Shown here: piece after piece, positions 48,767 to 57,544 of the stretch
Layout: each line of letters starts with the position of its first letter
Numbering within the stretch: the first letter of the stretch is position 1
Source: Pacificibacter marinus
GTDB taxonomy: Bacteria; Pseudomonadota; Alphaproteobacteria; Rhodobacterales; Rhodobacteraceae
Length of the DNA: 64,000 nt
Assembly: GCF_900109555.1 (NCBI RefSeq)
Contig: NZ_FNZV01000003.1
Location: 1-64,000 of the forward strand
Reading direction: 5' to 3'
The notes under the pieces: generated by a model
What the model was told of the DNA's origin: nothing
Databases searched by the model: none
What the model saw: the letters and a program-made list of their open reading frames with translations, nothing else
Program-made: the position numbers and the translations under genes

Positions 48767-49086
48767 TGCGTCTTTTGGGAATCATAACGGCAACCGTTCT
48801 TTTGAGCGGTTGTCTTGCCCCCGAAGCGGCTGTCCAACAGACGGCGCGTTCGGCGGCCAAGGGCGTCATCAACACTGTGATTTCCCAAAAGCTGCCCGGC
48901 GTGAACGCTGAGCCTTATGTGGATTGCATTGTCGATCAGGCCACAACCGATGAGCTGATCACACTCGCCAAAGCCGCCGTGACAGGTATCGATAATTCTA
49001 CGGTGAACATCGTCATAACGATTGCCAGCCAGCCCGAAACCATCTCTTGCATCGCCCAAAACGGACTGGGCGTCGTGCTCGGATAG
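48766..49086 (+). CDS. Small lipoprotein encoded inside the sdh operon
   Basis: A 106-residue protein. The signal peptide ends in a lipobox, VLLSGC (Cys16), so a periplasmic lipid-anchored protein of about 90 residues is predicted. The rest is unfamiliar, with two Cys (CIVDQATT and SCIAQNG) that could form a disulphide. It starts on the last base of sdhA and ends 9 bp before sdhB, so it is translated with the complex. I know no assigned function; a role in assembly or stability of succinate dehydrogenase is inference from position. Confidence 0.8.
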   Translation: MRLLGIITATVLLSGCLAPEAAVQQTARSAAKGVINTVISQKLPGVNAEPYVDCIVDQATTDELITLAKAAVTGIDNSTVNIVITIASQPETISCIAQNGLGVVLG

Positions 49087-49095
49087 GAGACATCC

Positions 49096-49875
49096 ATGGT
49101 ACAACTTACTCTGCCAAAGAACTCTAAGATCACTACTGGTAAAACTTGGCCAAAGCCCGAAGGCGCGACCAATGTGCGCAAGTTTCAGATCTACCGGTAC
49201 AATCCAGACGCGGGTAAAAACCCAAGCGTGGACACATATTTTGTCGATATGGACAAATGTGGCCCGATGGTTTTGGACGCGCTGATCAAGATCAAAAACG
49301 AAATTGATGCGACTCTCACATTCCGCCGCTCTTGCCGTGAAGGCATCTGTGGGTCTTGTGCGATGAATATCGATGGCATCAACACTCTGGCCTGTATTTA
49401 TGGCATGGATGAGATCAAGGGCGATGTGAAAATATATCCTTTGCCACACATGCCCGTGGTCAAAGATTTGATCCCAGACCTAACGCATTTCTACGCACAA
49501 CATGCGTCGATCATGCCGTGGCTTGAGACCAAAACAAACAAGCCTGCCAAAGAATGGCGTCAGTCTATCGATGATCGTAAGAAACTTGATGGCCTGTACG
49601 AATGTGTGATGTGTGCGTGTTGTTCCACATCTTGCCCATCTTACTGGTGGAATGGTGATAAATACCTAGGACCAGCAGCTTTGTTGCACGCGTACCGTTG
49701 GATCATCGACAGCCGTGATGAGGCGACAGGCGAACGTTTAGACGAGTTGGAAGATCCGTTCAAATTGTACCGCTGCCACACGATTATGAACTGTTCCAAA
49801 ACATGTCCTAAGGGTTTGAACCCAGCGAAAGCTATCGCGTCTATCAAAGGCATGATGCTTGAGCGTGCGCACTAA
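49096..49875 (+). CDS. sdhB: Succinate dehydrogenase iron-sulfur subunit
   Basis: A 259-residue Fe-S subunit. The [2Fe-2S] cluster ligands are in [12 protein letters not shown] with a further Cys in ACIYG. The [4Fe-4S]/[3Fe-4S] ligands are in [16 protein letters not shown] and [23 protein letters not shown] precedes the ATG. It passes electrons from SdhA to the quinone site. It is the last gene of the operon, followed by a terminator. Confidence 0.97.
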   Translation: MVQLTLPKNSKITTGKTWPKPEGATNVRKFQIYRYNPDAGKNPSVDTYFVDMDKCGPMVLDALIKIKNEIDATLTFRRSCREGICGSCAMNIDGINTLACIYGMDEIKGDVKIYPLPHMPVVKDLIPDLTHFYAQHASIMPWLETKTNKPAKEWRQSIDDRKKLDGLYECVMCACCSTSCPSYWWNGDKYLGPAALLHAYRWIIDSRDEATGERLDELEDPFKLYRCHTIMNCSKTCPKGLNPAKAIASIKGMMLERAH

Positions 49876-49934
49876 CCCATTCGTTAGATTCTAAAATTGA
49901 TCTATGCAGTTGCGTATGACTGTGTTGAATTACG

Positions 49935-49962
49935 AAAGCCTCGCAATCTGCGGGGCTTTTTT
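49935..49962 (+). terminator. Intrinsic terminator after sdhB
   Basis: AAAGCCTCGCA pairs with TGCGGGGCTTT (one G-T wobble) around a short loop and is followed by a T-run, about 60 bp after the sdhB stop. Confidence 0.85.
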
Positions 49963-50043
49963 ATGACGAGCGTCAGATATTCCACACCTTGACGCTCGGC
50001 CATTGGGCGGACATGGTGGCCAAAATTATTGGTGAGGAATGGT

Positions 50044-51498
50044 ATGCGCGACGCTATTGGAATGCGGTTTTTAATCGTGGGTCTGTTGACCCTTTTGATG
50101 TTTATCCCTTTGTTTTTCGTCTCAGAAATTGTGCAAAGCCGCAAATTCTATTCGCAAGAAACTCTGCGGGATGTGGGCCGTGAATGGGGCGGAGATCAGG
50201 TGATATCTGGACCCGTACTTGTCGTGCCGGTTCAAGAAACCATCGATCAGACGTCTTCTGAACAAGTGTTTGACACTCTAACGGGCGAAGCTAAATTCGA
50301 TGAAAATGGCAACACAGTTTTGAAACAAGTCACGCGCCGCGTCACTGTTTCGCGCACACCCATCTATGTGTACCCCGGTCAATTTGATGTTGCTGTAGAT
50401 ACAAAAACCCAAGTGCGTCATCGCGGTATATTCAACGTGCCTGTGTATCAAGCGGACATGTCGGTTGCCTTTGACTTTCCTGTAAATCAGATCGCAAGCA
50501 TGGCCGTAAACGAAGAAGTCATTCTGTGGGATGACACCGCGATGATGGTGGATTTGTCTAACAATGCCGCCTTGCGTGGAGTGGCCGTTTTGACCTTGGA
50601 CGGCAAAGAACTACCGCTTGAACCGATAGCATCTGCCGAGCGCCGTGCGGGTATCACAGCCGCGATTGGTGATCCGCGCGATGCGACGTCGTATGATTTG
50701 CACCTTGGTTTGAACGGGGCGCAGTCGTTGATGATCGCACCCGTTGGCCGTCAGACATCGGTTAAGGTTACATCGGACTGGACGAATCCCAGCTTTGGTG
50801 GAGCGTTCTTGCCAGATGGATCTGAGATTTCCGAAGCAGGTTTTTCTGCGACATGGACCATTCCGCATTTGGCGCGGACTTTGCCGCAGCTGTCACGTGA
50901 AAACTATGCGCAAACCTTGCGTCGCGACATGGCTTTTGGGGTCGATTTCATTGAACCTAATGATTTCTATCAAAAATCTTATCGTGCCGCCAAATACGCA
51001 ATCCTGTTTATCGCTTTGACGTTCTTGACGGTTTTGTTGATCGAAAAAGGCACCAAACGCCCTGCACACCCAGTGCAATATTTGCTGATCGGCTTGGCGC
51101 AATCCATTTTCGTGTTGTTGATGGTGGCCTATTCCGAACAATTCGGCTTTGCCGTCGCTTACGGTATTTCAGCTGGGGCGACGATCATTTTGCTAACGTT
51201 CTTTGGGCACTTTGGATTGAACTTGGGCAAACGCACAGCCGTTTTGGCGCTGATGCTTTTGGTGCTCTACGGCGTGCTTTACCTGATTTTGCAATCCGAA
51301 GACTATGCGCTTTTGGCTGGGGCAACGCTGGCCTTTGTGGCTTTGGCTGCGACCATGTACTTCACACGCAATGAAGATTGGTATGGGCCAGAAGGCAAAG
51401 GGCTGTTTGCGAAAAAAGTCAAAGCGCCCGCGCCTGAAAGTATAGAGGCTAAAGCCGCGCGAACTGCTGCTGCTAAAACGGCAGAGGTCCAAACGTAA
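50044..51498 (+). CDS. creD: CreD family inner membrane protein
   Basis: A 484-residue protein. The N-terminal membrane helix is FLIVGLLTLLMFIPLFFV, followed by a large extracytoplasmic domain (REWGGDQVISGPVLVVPVQE), then about five C-terminal helices and an Ala/Lys-rich tail. This is the CreD plan. In E. coli it belongs to the CreBC regulon and affects envelope stress and colicin tolerance. The ATG at 50044 has GAGG six bases upstream; a TTG five codons earlier is less likely. No CreBC genes are beside it. Confidence 0.9.
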   Translation: MRDAIGMRFLIVGLLTLLMFIPLFFVSEIVQSRKFYSQETLRDVGREWGGDQVISGPVLVVPVQETIDQTSSEQVFDTLTGEAKFDENGNTVLKQVTRRVTVSRTPIYVYPGQFDVAVDTKTQVRHRGIFNVPVYQADMSVAFDFPVNQIASMAVNEEVILWDDTAMMVDLSNNAALRGVAVLTLDGKELPLEPIASAERRAGITAAIGDPRDATSYDLHLGLNGAQSLMIAPVGRQTSVKVTSDWTNPSFGGAFLPDGSEISEAGFSATWTIPHLARTLPQLSRENYAQTLRRDMAFGVDFIEPNDFYQKSYRAAKYAILFIALTFLTVLLIEKGTKRPAHPVQYLLIGLAQSIFVLLMVAYSEQFGFAVAYGISAGATIILLTFFGHFGLNLGKRTAVLALMLLVLYGVLYLILQSEDYALLAGATLAFVALAATMYFTRNEDWYGPEGKGLFAKKVKAPAPESIEAKAARTAAAKTAEVQT

Positions 51499-51522
51499 TA
51501 CGGCTTTGGTCGATCTTAAATA

Positions 51523-51553
51523 AAAGAGCCGTCAAGTGATTTGGCGGCTCTTT
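51523..51553. terminator. Bidirectional terminator between creD and aldo/keto reductase
   Basis: AAAGAGCCG and CGGCTCTTT (9 bp, 13-base loop), flanked by A-rich and T-rich sequence. It lies between convergent genes. Confidence 0.8.
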
Positions 51554-51558
51554 GCGTT

Positions 51559-52548
51559 TCAACAGTAGCGTTCAACACCGGCCATTTGCATATCACCGTA
51601 GCGATCTCCATGAGCCCATCCCACAGGTAAAATGCGTTCAATTTCAGTGATATGGTCTGGGCTCAACACGATGTTTGCGGCGTTCGCCCACTCATTCAAA
51701 TGTGCGGTTGTGCGCGTGCCCGGAATAGGCAGGCTGGTTGGTGATTTGTGCAAAATCCATGCCATCGCCAACTCGGGCAGGGTCCATCCATTTGTGTTTG
51801 CATAGGCCCGCAATATATTGATTTGCGCAAGGTTGGCGCTGTAATTGGGTTCTGTAAAACGCGGGTTCACACGGCGAAAGTCGGTGTCGTCCATTTCGGC
51901 TGGGGCGGGCGGGTTAGACCCAAACATCCCGCGCGCCAAAGGGGAAAACGGCACGAATGTGATCCCGAGTTCTTCGCAGGTTTGCAGCACGCCCAGTTCC
52001 GGCTGGCGGGACCAAAGCGAATATTCGTTTTGCACGGCAGTGACAGGATGAACTGCATGCGCGCGGCGAATGGTCGAGGGGGCAACTTCTGATAAACCAT
52101 AGCCGTCAATCAGCCCTTCGGCGATGAATTTGGCAAGGGTTTCGGCGACCTCTTCGACGGGGCGGTCCGCTTCGCGGCGGTGGATATAAAACAATTCAAC
52201 TTTGTCACGCCCAAGCCGCTTCAAAGAGGCATCCAGTTCACTGCGCAAGTGGTCTTCGTCATTGCGAAAATGACGTGGCGGACCGTTCACGATGGAGGCT
52301 TTGGTGGCGATCACCATGTCGTCCGGTGCACCTGAAAGATAGCGCCCGATGATGGTTTCGCAGTGGCCCATGCCGTAAATATTGGCTACGTCCCAAAAAT
52401 CGATCCCTGCGGCCCGTGCGCTGGCCAGTGTTTCAAGGCTGGTGTCATCATTGGCCGCACCAAAGATGCCGCCAAAGCTCATACACCCAAGTCCGATGGC
52501 GCCGACTTCAGGGCCGTTTGCGCCAAGTTTTCGTTTCGGCATGGTCAT
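51559..52548 (-). CDS. Aldo/keto reductase
   Basis: A 329-residue NADPH-dependent reductase. It has the N-terminal LGCMSFGGIFG, the catalytic Asp/Tyr in DVANIYGMGHCE, Lys in VIATKAS and His in FYIHRREADRP. The C-terminal NADP-binding loop reads PIPGTRTTAHL. The standard tetrad is complete. AAGGAG precedes the ATG. The substrate is unknown. Confidence 0.92.
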   Translation of the reverse strand: MTMPKRKLGANGPEVGAIGLGCMSFGGIFGAANDDTSLETLASARAAGIDFWDVANIYGMGHCETIIGRYLSGAPDDMVIATKASIVNGPPRHFRNDEDHLRSELDASLKRLGRDKVELFYIHRREADRPVEEVAETLAKFIAEGLIDGYGLSEVAPSTIRRAHAVHPVTAVQNEYSLWSRQPELGVLQTCEELGITFVPFSPLARGMFGSNPPAPAEMDDTDFRRVNPRFTEPNYSANLAQINILRAYANTNGWTLPELAMAWILHKSPTSLPIPGTRTTAHLNEWANAANIVLSPDHITEIERILPVGWAHGDRYGDMQMAGVERYC

Positions 52549-52635
52549 AGGTCAGCTCCTTGTCTGGATTGCAAAGGCCGCCCAGTGGGCGACCTAAGGT
52601 ATGTTAGGGTCTACAGCACTTTTGCAAAGCGGCGC

Positions 52636-53343
52636 TTATGCAAAGGCGGCTTGCAGCGCGATCTCAACCATATCGCCAAATGAACTTTCTCGTTCAGAGG
52701 ATGGCAAAGCTTCATGTGTGATCAGATGGTCTGAGACTGTGAGCACTGCCAACGCACGACAACCGTGACGGGCCGCGAGGTTGTACAATTCTGCGGCTTC
52801 CATTTCGACACCCAAGATGCCGTGACGGATCATGATTTCGTTTAAATCTGGGCGCTCGTCATAGAACACATCTGCGGAATAGATGTTGCCAACATGGGTT
52901 GTTGTGCCTTTGGCGCGGGCGGCTGCAACGGCTTTTTCCAGTAGGCCGTAGTCAGCACAGGGGGCGAAATTGATCTCTTTGAAAATCCCGCGTGACGGCG
53001 TGGAAAGCGTTGTGGCGCTCATGCCAATGATCACATCGCGCACGTTGATGTTCTTTTGCATTGCGCCACAGGACCCAATGCGGATTAGCGTTTTTGCACC
53101 GTATTCGGTGATCAATTCATTGGCGTAAATCGACAAAGACGGCATGCCCATGCCTGAGCCATGGATGGTCACAGGGTTGCCTTTGTAGGTGCCTGTAAAG
53201 CCAAACATCCCGCGCACTTCGTTCACGAGTTTTGGATTGTCTAAAAACGTTTCTGCCGCCCATTTGGCGCGGTACGGATCACCGGGCAACAGTACGGTTT
53301 CGGCAATGTCGCCTTTTGCGGCGGAAATATGTGGGGTTGGCAT
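52636..53343 (-). CDS. deoD: Purine-nucleoside phosphorylase (DeoD type)
   Basis: A 235-residue hexameric-type phosphorylase. It has [11 protein letters not shown] (His5), [11 protein letters not shown] (phosphate Arg), [20 protein letters not shown] and VSDHLITHE (the catalytic Asp). It splits purine (deoxy)nucleosides to base and (deoxy)ribose-1-phosphate. AAAGG precedes the ATG. The nucleoside-type ABC importer at the right end of the window could supply its substrate, though it is 9 kb away. Confidence 0.95.
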   Translation of the reverse strand: MPTPHISAAKGDIAETVLLPGDPYRAKWAAETFLDNPKLVNEVRGMFGFTGTYKGNPVTIHGSGMGMPSLSIYANELITEYGAKTLIRIGSCGAMQKNINVRDVIIGMSATTLSTPSRGIFKEINFAPCADYGLLEKAVAAARAKGTTTHVGNIYSADVFYDERPDLNEIMIRHGILGVEMEAAELYNLAARHGCRALAVLTVSDHLITHEALPSSERESSFGDMVEIALQAAFA

Positions 53344-53404
53344 CTAAGCACCTTTATGTCTGGAGATGCCGCAACTATACCCACGATTTTGCCGCGCGCC
53401 AGTG

Positions 53405-55372
53405 TTACCTTGCGGGGGGGCTGTCTGGATCTGCAAGGTGCACAATGTCAAACATGATGCGATTCAATTCGAAATCTTTGGGGGTATAGACCCGCGCGAC
53501 GCCCATGGCCAAAAGCGCTTGTGCGTCTGCGTCAGGAATGATGCCGCCCACGACCACGGGGATGTGCGCCACATCGCTTGCCTTCATACGTTCCATTAGG
53601 TCAGCGATCAACGGCAGGTGTGAACCGGACAAAATCGACAAGCCAACCACATGGGCCTCATCGCGGACCGCTGCATCGACGATTTCTGTTGAGGTCAGGC
53701 GAATGCCTTCATAGGTGATGTCCATTCCGCAATCGCGGGCGCGGGCGGCGATTTGTTCGGCACCGTTTGAGTGCCCATCAAGTCCAGGTTTGCCGACCAA
53801 AAACTTGAGCTGACGCCCAAGTGATTTTGACACGCGGGCGACGTCGGCGCGAATATCATCCAAGCCCTCGGTACGGTTAGACGCGTTGGCGGACACGCCT
53901 GTGGGGCCACGATATTGCCCAAAGGCCGCGCGCACCATATCGCCCCATTCGCCCGTGGTTGCGCCCGCTTTTGCTGCTGCAATCGACGGTGGCATGATAT
54001 TGGCACCAGAGGCAGCCGCTTTACGAAGAGCGTTCAGCGCTTTTTGTACCGCGACCTCATCACGCGCAGCACGCCAAGCAGATAGGCGCGCAATCTGGTC
54101 GGCTTCGGCATCAGGATCGGATTTCATAATCGCGCCGTCACCAGTGGTTAGCGGAGAGGGTTCTGCTTCGAGCCATTTGTTCACACCGACAACTGTGGTG
54201 GACCCGGTTTCGATATGCCCGATGCGTTCTGCATTGGCCTCGACCAATCGCGATTTCATATAATCAATCGCATCAATCGCGCCGCCCATGCTGTCGAGCG
54301 TATCCAATTCTGCGCGCGCGCCTTCTTTCAAAGCGGCCACTTTGCGGTCAATCGCAGGATTGCCATCGAATAGGTCATCGTATTCTAAAAGGTCTGTTTC
54401 ATAGGCAAGGATTTGTTGCATACGTAAAGACCACTGCTGATCAAATGGGCGAGGCAGGCCCAGTGCTTCGTTCCATGCAGGCAGTTGCACAGCGCGGGCG
54501 CGGGCATTTTTACTTAAGGTGACGGCCAACATTTCGATCAAGATCCGGTAGACGTTATTTTCGGGTTGTTGTTCGGTCAGGCCAAGCGAGTTGACCTGAA
54601 CACCATAGCGAAACCGACGAAATTTGGGATCATCGATGCCATAGCGCTCGCGCGTGATTTCATCCCACAACTCAACAAAGGCGCGCATTTTACAAAGCTC
54701 GGTGACAAAACGAATGCCTGCATTCACAAAAAATGAAATACGTCCGACCATGGCGGGAAAGGCCTCGGTGGGCACTTTGTCTTTCAGATCATCCAGCACG
54801 GCAATTGCTGTCGCAAGGGCAAAGGCCAGTTCTTGTTCAGGCGTCGCACCCGCTTCTTGCAGGTGGTAAGAACAGATGTTCATCGGGTTCCATTTGGGCA
54901 GATGTTTTTGCGTGTAAGCCGCCACATCTGTGATCATCCGCATCGAGGGACGCGGCGGGCAAACATAGGTGCCGCGCGATAAGTATTCTTTGATGATATC
55001 GTTTTGAACCGTGCCTCGCAGCTTGGAAATGTCAGCGCCTTGTTCTTCGGCGGCGGCAATATAGAGCGCCAAAAGCCATGGTGCTGTGGCGTTGATTGTC
55101 ATCGAAGTGTTCATTTGTTCCAGAGGGATGCTGTCGAACAACATGCGCATATCGCCAAGGTGCGACACTGGCACACCTACCTTGCCCACTTCACCTTTGG
55201 CCAACTCGTGATCACTGTCATAGCCCGTTTGGGTGGGTAGATCGAATGCGACCGAAAGCCCCGTTTGCCCTTTGGCTAAGTTGCCACGGTACAGCGTGTT
55301 TGACGCCTTGGCTGTCGAGTGCCCCGCGTAGGTACGAAAAAGCCAAGGCTTGTCTTTTGGGGTCTCGGTCAT
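53405..55372 (-). CDS. ecm: Ethylmalonyl-CoA mutase
   Basis: A 655-residue B12-dependent mutase. The N-terminal barrel has SVAFDLPTQTGYDSDHELAKGEVGKVGVPV. The C-terminal cobalamin-binding domain has DGHSNG (about residue 532) and GLSILSGSHLPL. The length is below the about 710 of methylmalonyl-CoA mutase and equals ethylmalonyl-CoA mutase. Divergence from ccr supports this. It turns ethylmalonyl-CoA into methylsuccinyl-CoA in the ethylmalonyl-CoA pathway. Methylmalonyl-CoA mutase is the alternative, less likely. Confidence 0.9.
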   Translation of the reverse strand: MTETPKDKPWLFRTYAGHSTAKASNTLYRGNLAKGQTGLSVAFDLPTQTGYDSDHELAKGEVGKVGVPVSHLGDMRMLFDSIPLEQMNTSMTINATAPWLLALYIAAAEEQGADISKLRGTVQNDIIKEYLSRGTYVCPPRPSMRMITDVAAYTQKHLPKWNPMNICSYHLQEAGATPEQELAFALATAIAVLDDLKDKVPTEAFPAMVGRISFFVNAGIRFVTELCKMRAFVELWDEITRERYGIDDPKFRRFRYGVQVNSLGLTEQQPENNVYRILIEMLAVTLSKNARARAVQLPAWNEALGLPRPFDQQWSLRMQQILAYETDLLEYDDLFDGNPAIDRKVAALKEGARAELDTLDSMGGAIDAIDYMKSRLVEANAERIGHIETGSTTVVGVNKWLEAEPSPLTTGDGAIMKSDPDAEADQIARLSAWRAARDEVAVQKALNALRKAAASGANIMPPSIAAAKAGATTGEWGDMVRAAFGQYRGPTGVSANASNRTEGLDDIRADVARVSKSLGRQLKFLVGKPGLDGHSNGAEQIAARARDCGMDITYEGIRLTSTEIVDAAVRDEAHVVGLSILSGSHLPLIADLMERMKASDVAHIPVVVGGIIPDADAQALLAMGVARVYTPKDFELNRIMFDIVHLADPDSPPAR

Positions 55373-55391
55373 GGCAAAGGTTCCGTTTGTG

Positions 55392-55406
55392 TGAAACTAT
55401 ATTTCA
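55392..55406. promoter_or_regulatory. Inverted repeat just upstream of ecm
   Basis: TGAAA and TTTCA flank CTATA, 20 bp upstream of the ecm start. It is a possible operator or hairpin in the leader; no consensus known to me is matched. Confidence 0.25.
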
Positions 55407-55620
55407 ATATGTATAACTATATCGGAATAATAGTCCAACAGTAAATATTGCGGCGCAGCGTTAAATTTTTCCAATTAACAACAGTGTGTTGATCGTATTA
55501 CCGCATTGTATTCACAGGGATTTCGCGTGGGTATGCATGAATTAATCCATTTTACAAAGTTATTAAATTACAAAATATACCATAAATATGTTGCATAATT
55601 ACTTTTCAATTTGTATCGCT
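55407..55620. other. AT-rich core of ecm-ccr divergent region
   Basis: Clearly AT-rich compared with the flanking genes and without an open frame of note; both promoters should lie here. Short symmetric elements (e.g. ATAT-N8-ATAT near 55408) are present, but I cannot assign a regulator. Confidence 0.45.
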
Positions 55621-55631
55621 AAGGCAGAGAG

Positions 55632-55709
55632 GCCGCGATTCTGCGTCGCGGCATAGAGCAACTTTCCCCGAGGCCCACCGGGGAAACTGACGTTCGCAAC
55701 TCGTTTGCG
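55632..55709 (+). ncRNA. Structured leader of ccr: three tandem hairpins
   Basis: Three perfect inverted repeats follow each other before the ribosome site of ccr. GCCGCGA/TCGCGGC is at 55632-55652, TTTCCCCG/CGGGGAAA at 55663-55686, and CGCAA/TTGCG at 55695-55709. Gaps are 8-10 bases, and the AAGAGGA ribosome site follows. It could be a 5' UTR regulatory element or a processed small RNA. No known riboswitch pattern is recognised. Confidence 0.45.
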
Positions 55710-55737
55710 CGGCGGATAAAACGAAGAGGATACTGAT

Positions 55738-57030
55738 ATGGCGCTTGATGAAATGCATGCATTGACCAAATACGATGCAGTTGAAAAAGACCTGTATGAG
55801 ATCGGCGAAATTCCCCCGATGGGACATGCTCCAAAGCAAATGTATGCTTGGGCTATTCGTCGTGATCGCCATGGTGCGCCAGACAAAAGTTTTCAGGTTG
55901 AAGTCGTAGACACCCCTGAAATTGATGCCAACGAAGTGCTTGTGCTCGTGATGGCCGCCGGGGTGAACTACAACGGTGTTTGGGCTGGACTTGGCGTTCC
56001 TATTTCACCGTTTGATGTGCATGGGGCGGATTACCATATCGCGGGATCTGATGCGTCAGGCATCGTTTGGAAGGTTGGCTCTAAAGTTAAAAACTGGAAA
56101 ATTGGCGATGAAGTTGTAATCCATTGCAACCAAGATGACGGCGATGATGAAGAGTGCAACGGTGGCGATCCGATGTATTCTCCATCGCAACGCATTTGGG
56201 GCTACGAGACGCCAGATGGGTCTTTCGCGCAGTTCACGCGTGTGCAAGCTCAACAGCTTTTGCCGCGCCCAAAGCATCTGACATGGGAAGAAAGTGCATG
56301 TTACACACTGACACTTGCCACCGCCTATCGCATGTTGTTCGGCCACGCGCCACATGACATCAAGCCGGGTCAGAACGTATTGGTTTGGGGAGCGTCTGGG
56401 GGGCTTGGGTCTTTTGCGATCCAGCTTGCCAAGGCTGCAGGTGCTCATGCGATTGGCGTTATATCTGACGAAAGCAAACGCGATTTTGTGATGTCTTTAG
56501 GCGCAAAAGGCGTGATCAACCGCAAAGATTTCAAGTGCTGGGGGCAATTGCCCACCGTGAACACGCCCGAATATGCCGCGTGGTTTGCCGAGGCACGCCG
56601 GTTTGGCAAAGCGATCTGGGAGTTCACAGGCAAGGGCAATAACGTTGACATCGTGTTCGAACATCCCGGTGAAGCGACGTTTCCTGTGTCTTCTTTTGTG
56701 TGCAAAAAGGGTGGCATGATCGTGATTTGTGCAGGCACTTCAGGGTTCAACTGTACCTTTGATGTGCGTTATATCTGGATGCATCAAAAACGTATCCAAG
56801 GGTCGCATTTTGCGCATTTGAAGCAAGCGGCGGCTGCCAATCGCTTGATGTGCGAGGGTTTGATTGATCCGTGCATGTCGGAAGTGTTCCCGTGGAATGA
56901 AATTCCCGATGCTCACACCAAGATGCATCAAAACGCACATAAGCCAGGCAATATGTCTGTGCTCGTGCAATCTCCAAAAGCAGGTTTAAAGACGCTGGAA
57001 GATGCGTTGGCAGTAGGGCCCGTCGTATAA
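55738..57030 (+). CDS. ccr: Crotonyl-CoA carboxylase/reductase
   Basis: A 430-residue MDR-family enzyme that reductively carboxylates crotonyl-CoA to ethylmalonyl-CoA with NADPH and CO2. The N-terminal catalytic domain has the family hallmarks MYAWAIRRDRHG and VNYNGVWAGLGVPISPFDVHG. The nucleotide-binding segment is VLVWGASGGLGSFAIQLAKAAG. The C-terminal part has FCKK-like VCKKGGMIVICAGTSGFN and MHQKRIQGSHFAHL. The size is normal. It is divergent from ecm and followed by a terminator. It is a defining enzyme of the ethylmalonyl-CoA pathway. Confidence 0.96.
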   Translation: MALDEMHALTKYDAVEKDLYEIGEIPPMGHAPKQMYAWAIRRDRHGAPDKSFQVEVVDTPEIDANEVLVLVMAAGVNYNGVWAGLGVPISPFDVHGADYHIAGSDASGIVWKVGSKVKNWKIGDEVVIHCNQDDGDDEECNGGDPMYSPSQRIWGYETPDGSFAQFTRVQAQQLLPRPKHLTWEESACYTLTLATAYRMLFGHAPHDIKPGQNVLVWGASGGLGSFAIQLAKAAGAHAIGVISDESKRDFVMSLGAKGVINRKDFKCWGQLPTVNTPEYAAWFAEARRFGKAIWEFTGKGNNVDIVFEHPGEATFPVSSFVCKKGGMIVICAGTSGFNCTFDVRYIWMHQKRIQGSHFAHLKQAAAANRLMCEGLIDPCMSEVFPWNEIPDAHTKMHQNAHKPGNMSVLVQSPKAGLKTLEDALAVGPVV

Positions 57031-57334
57031 ATCCCATCATGGTTTCCATCGACGAAAGGCCCGTGTTCTTGCACGGGTCTTTCGCCGTTTTGAGCTGTTG
57101 TTATTATGCAACTTTAGGTTGATGTACTTTTATAGATGCGATTGTGGCACAGGTACAGATTCGCGTAGCAGTTTGACGGTGGTTTTATCAATATATACGC
57201 ATACTTATAACTTTCAGGACTTTATATTTTATAGCCTCACTATTTTAGGGGAGGATGAAACGGCGATTTTTCGTCTGCGGTTTCACATGTTAAAGTTGAA
57301 ACAACAACGGAAACATGAACGGATGAGGCTTTAC
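57031..57334. other. Intergenic region between ccr and the luxR unit
   Basis: It holds the ccr terminator (57054-57083), then about 250 bp of AT-rich sequence where the promoter for the small protein and luxR should lie. No gene is seen; a longer open frame crossing it has non-coding character before 57335. Confidence 0.5.
57054..57083 (+). terminator. Intrinsic terminator after ccr
   Basis: GAAAGGCCCGTG pairs with CACGGGTCTTTC (one G-T) around a 6-base loop, 24 bp after the ccr stop. The 3' arm ends in CTTTC rather than a long T-run. Confidence 0.7.
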
Positions 57335-57544
57335 ATGCGGAACGATTGGATACTTGATGTACTGACAGATCTTCGGACTTTTGCCGAACTGAACGGTATG
57401 CCCGCAACAGCAGATCATCTTTCTGATGCTTGCTTAGTGGTTGCTGTTGAGCTTGCGAACAAAAGTCCTGAGACCCAAGTAGGTCAGGCACGTAGGCATG
57501 AAGTTGAAATTGGAACACTTTCTGGAAGTCATCCAGCAAGTTGA
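57335..57544 (+). CDS. Small protein overlapping luxR
   Basis: A 69-residue protein, MRNDWILDVLTDLRTFAELN, then GMPATADHLSDACLVVAVEL. It resembles, as I recall, a short conserved protein often found next to luxR genes in Rhodobacteraceae. GAGG lies six bases before the ATG at 57335. The frame runs upstream to 57098 and another ATG is at 57323, but the sequence before 57335 looks non-coding. Its last 47 bases overlap the luxR start, so the two are translated in a linked fashion. It is predicted helical and cytosolic; function unknown. Confidence 0.65.
   Translation: MRNDWILDVLTDLRTFAELNGMPATADHLSDACLVVAVELANKSPETQVGQARRHEVEIGTLSGSHPAS

Noticed and set aside
55208-55215. GTGATCAC inside ecm
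   Set aside because: Explained by the codons of the conserved SDHELAKGE segment; flanking bases do not match the TGTGATCACA element.
57098-57334. Longer version of the small protein upstream of luxR
   Set aside because: The extra residues are Cys/Tyr/Phe-rich non-coding-like sequence starting near the ccr terminator; the ATG at 57335 has a ribosome site.
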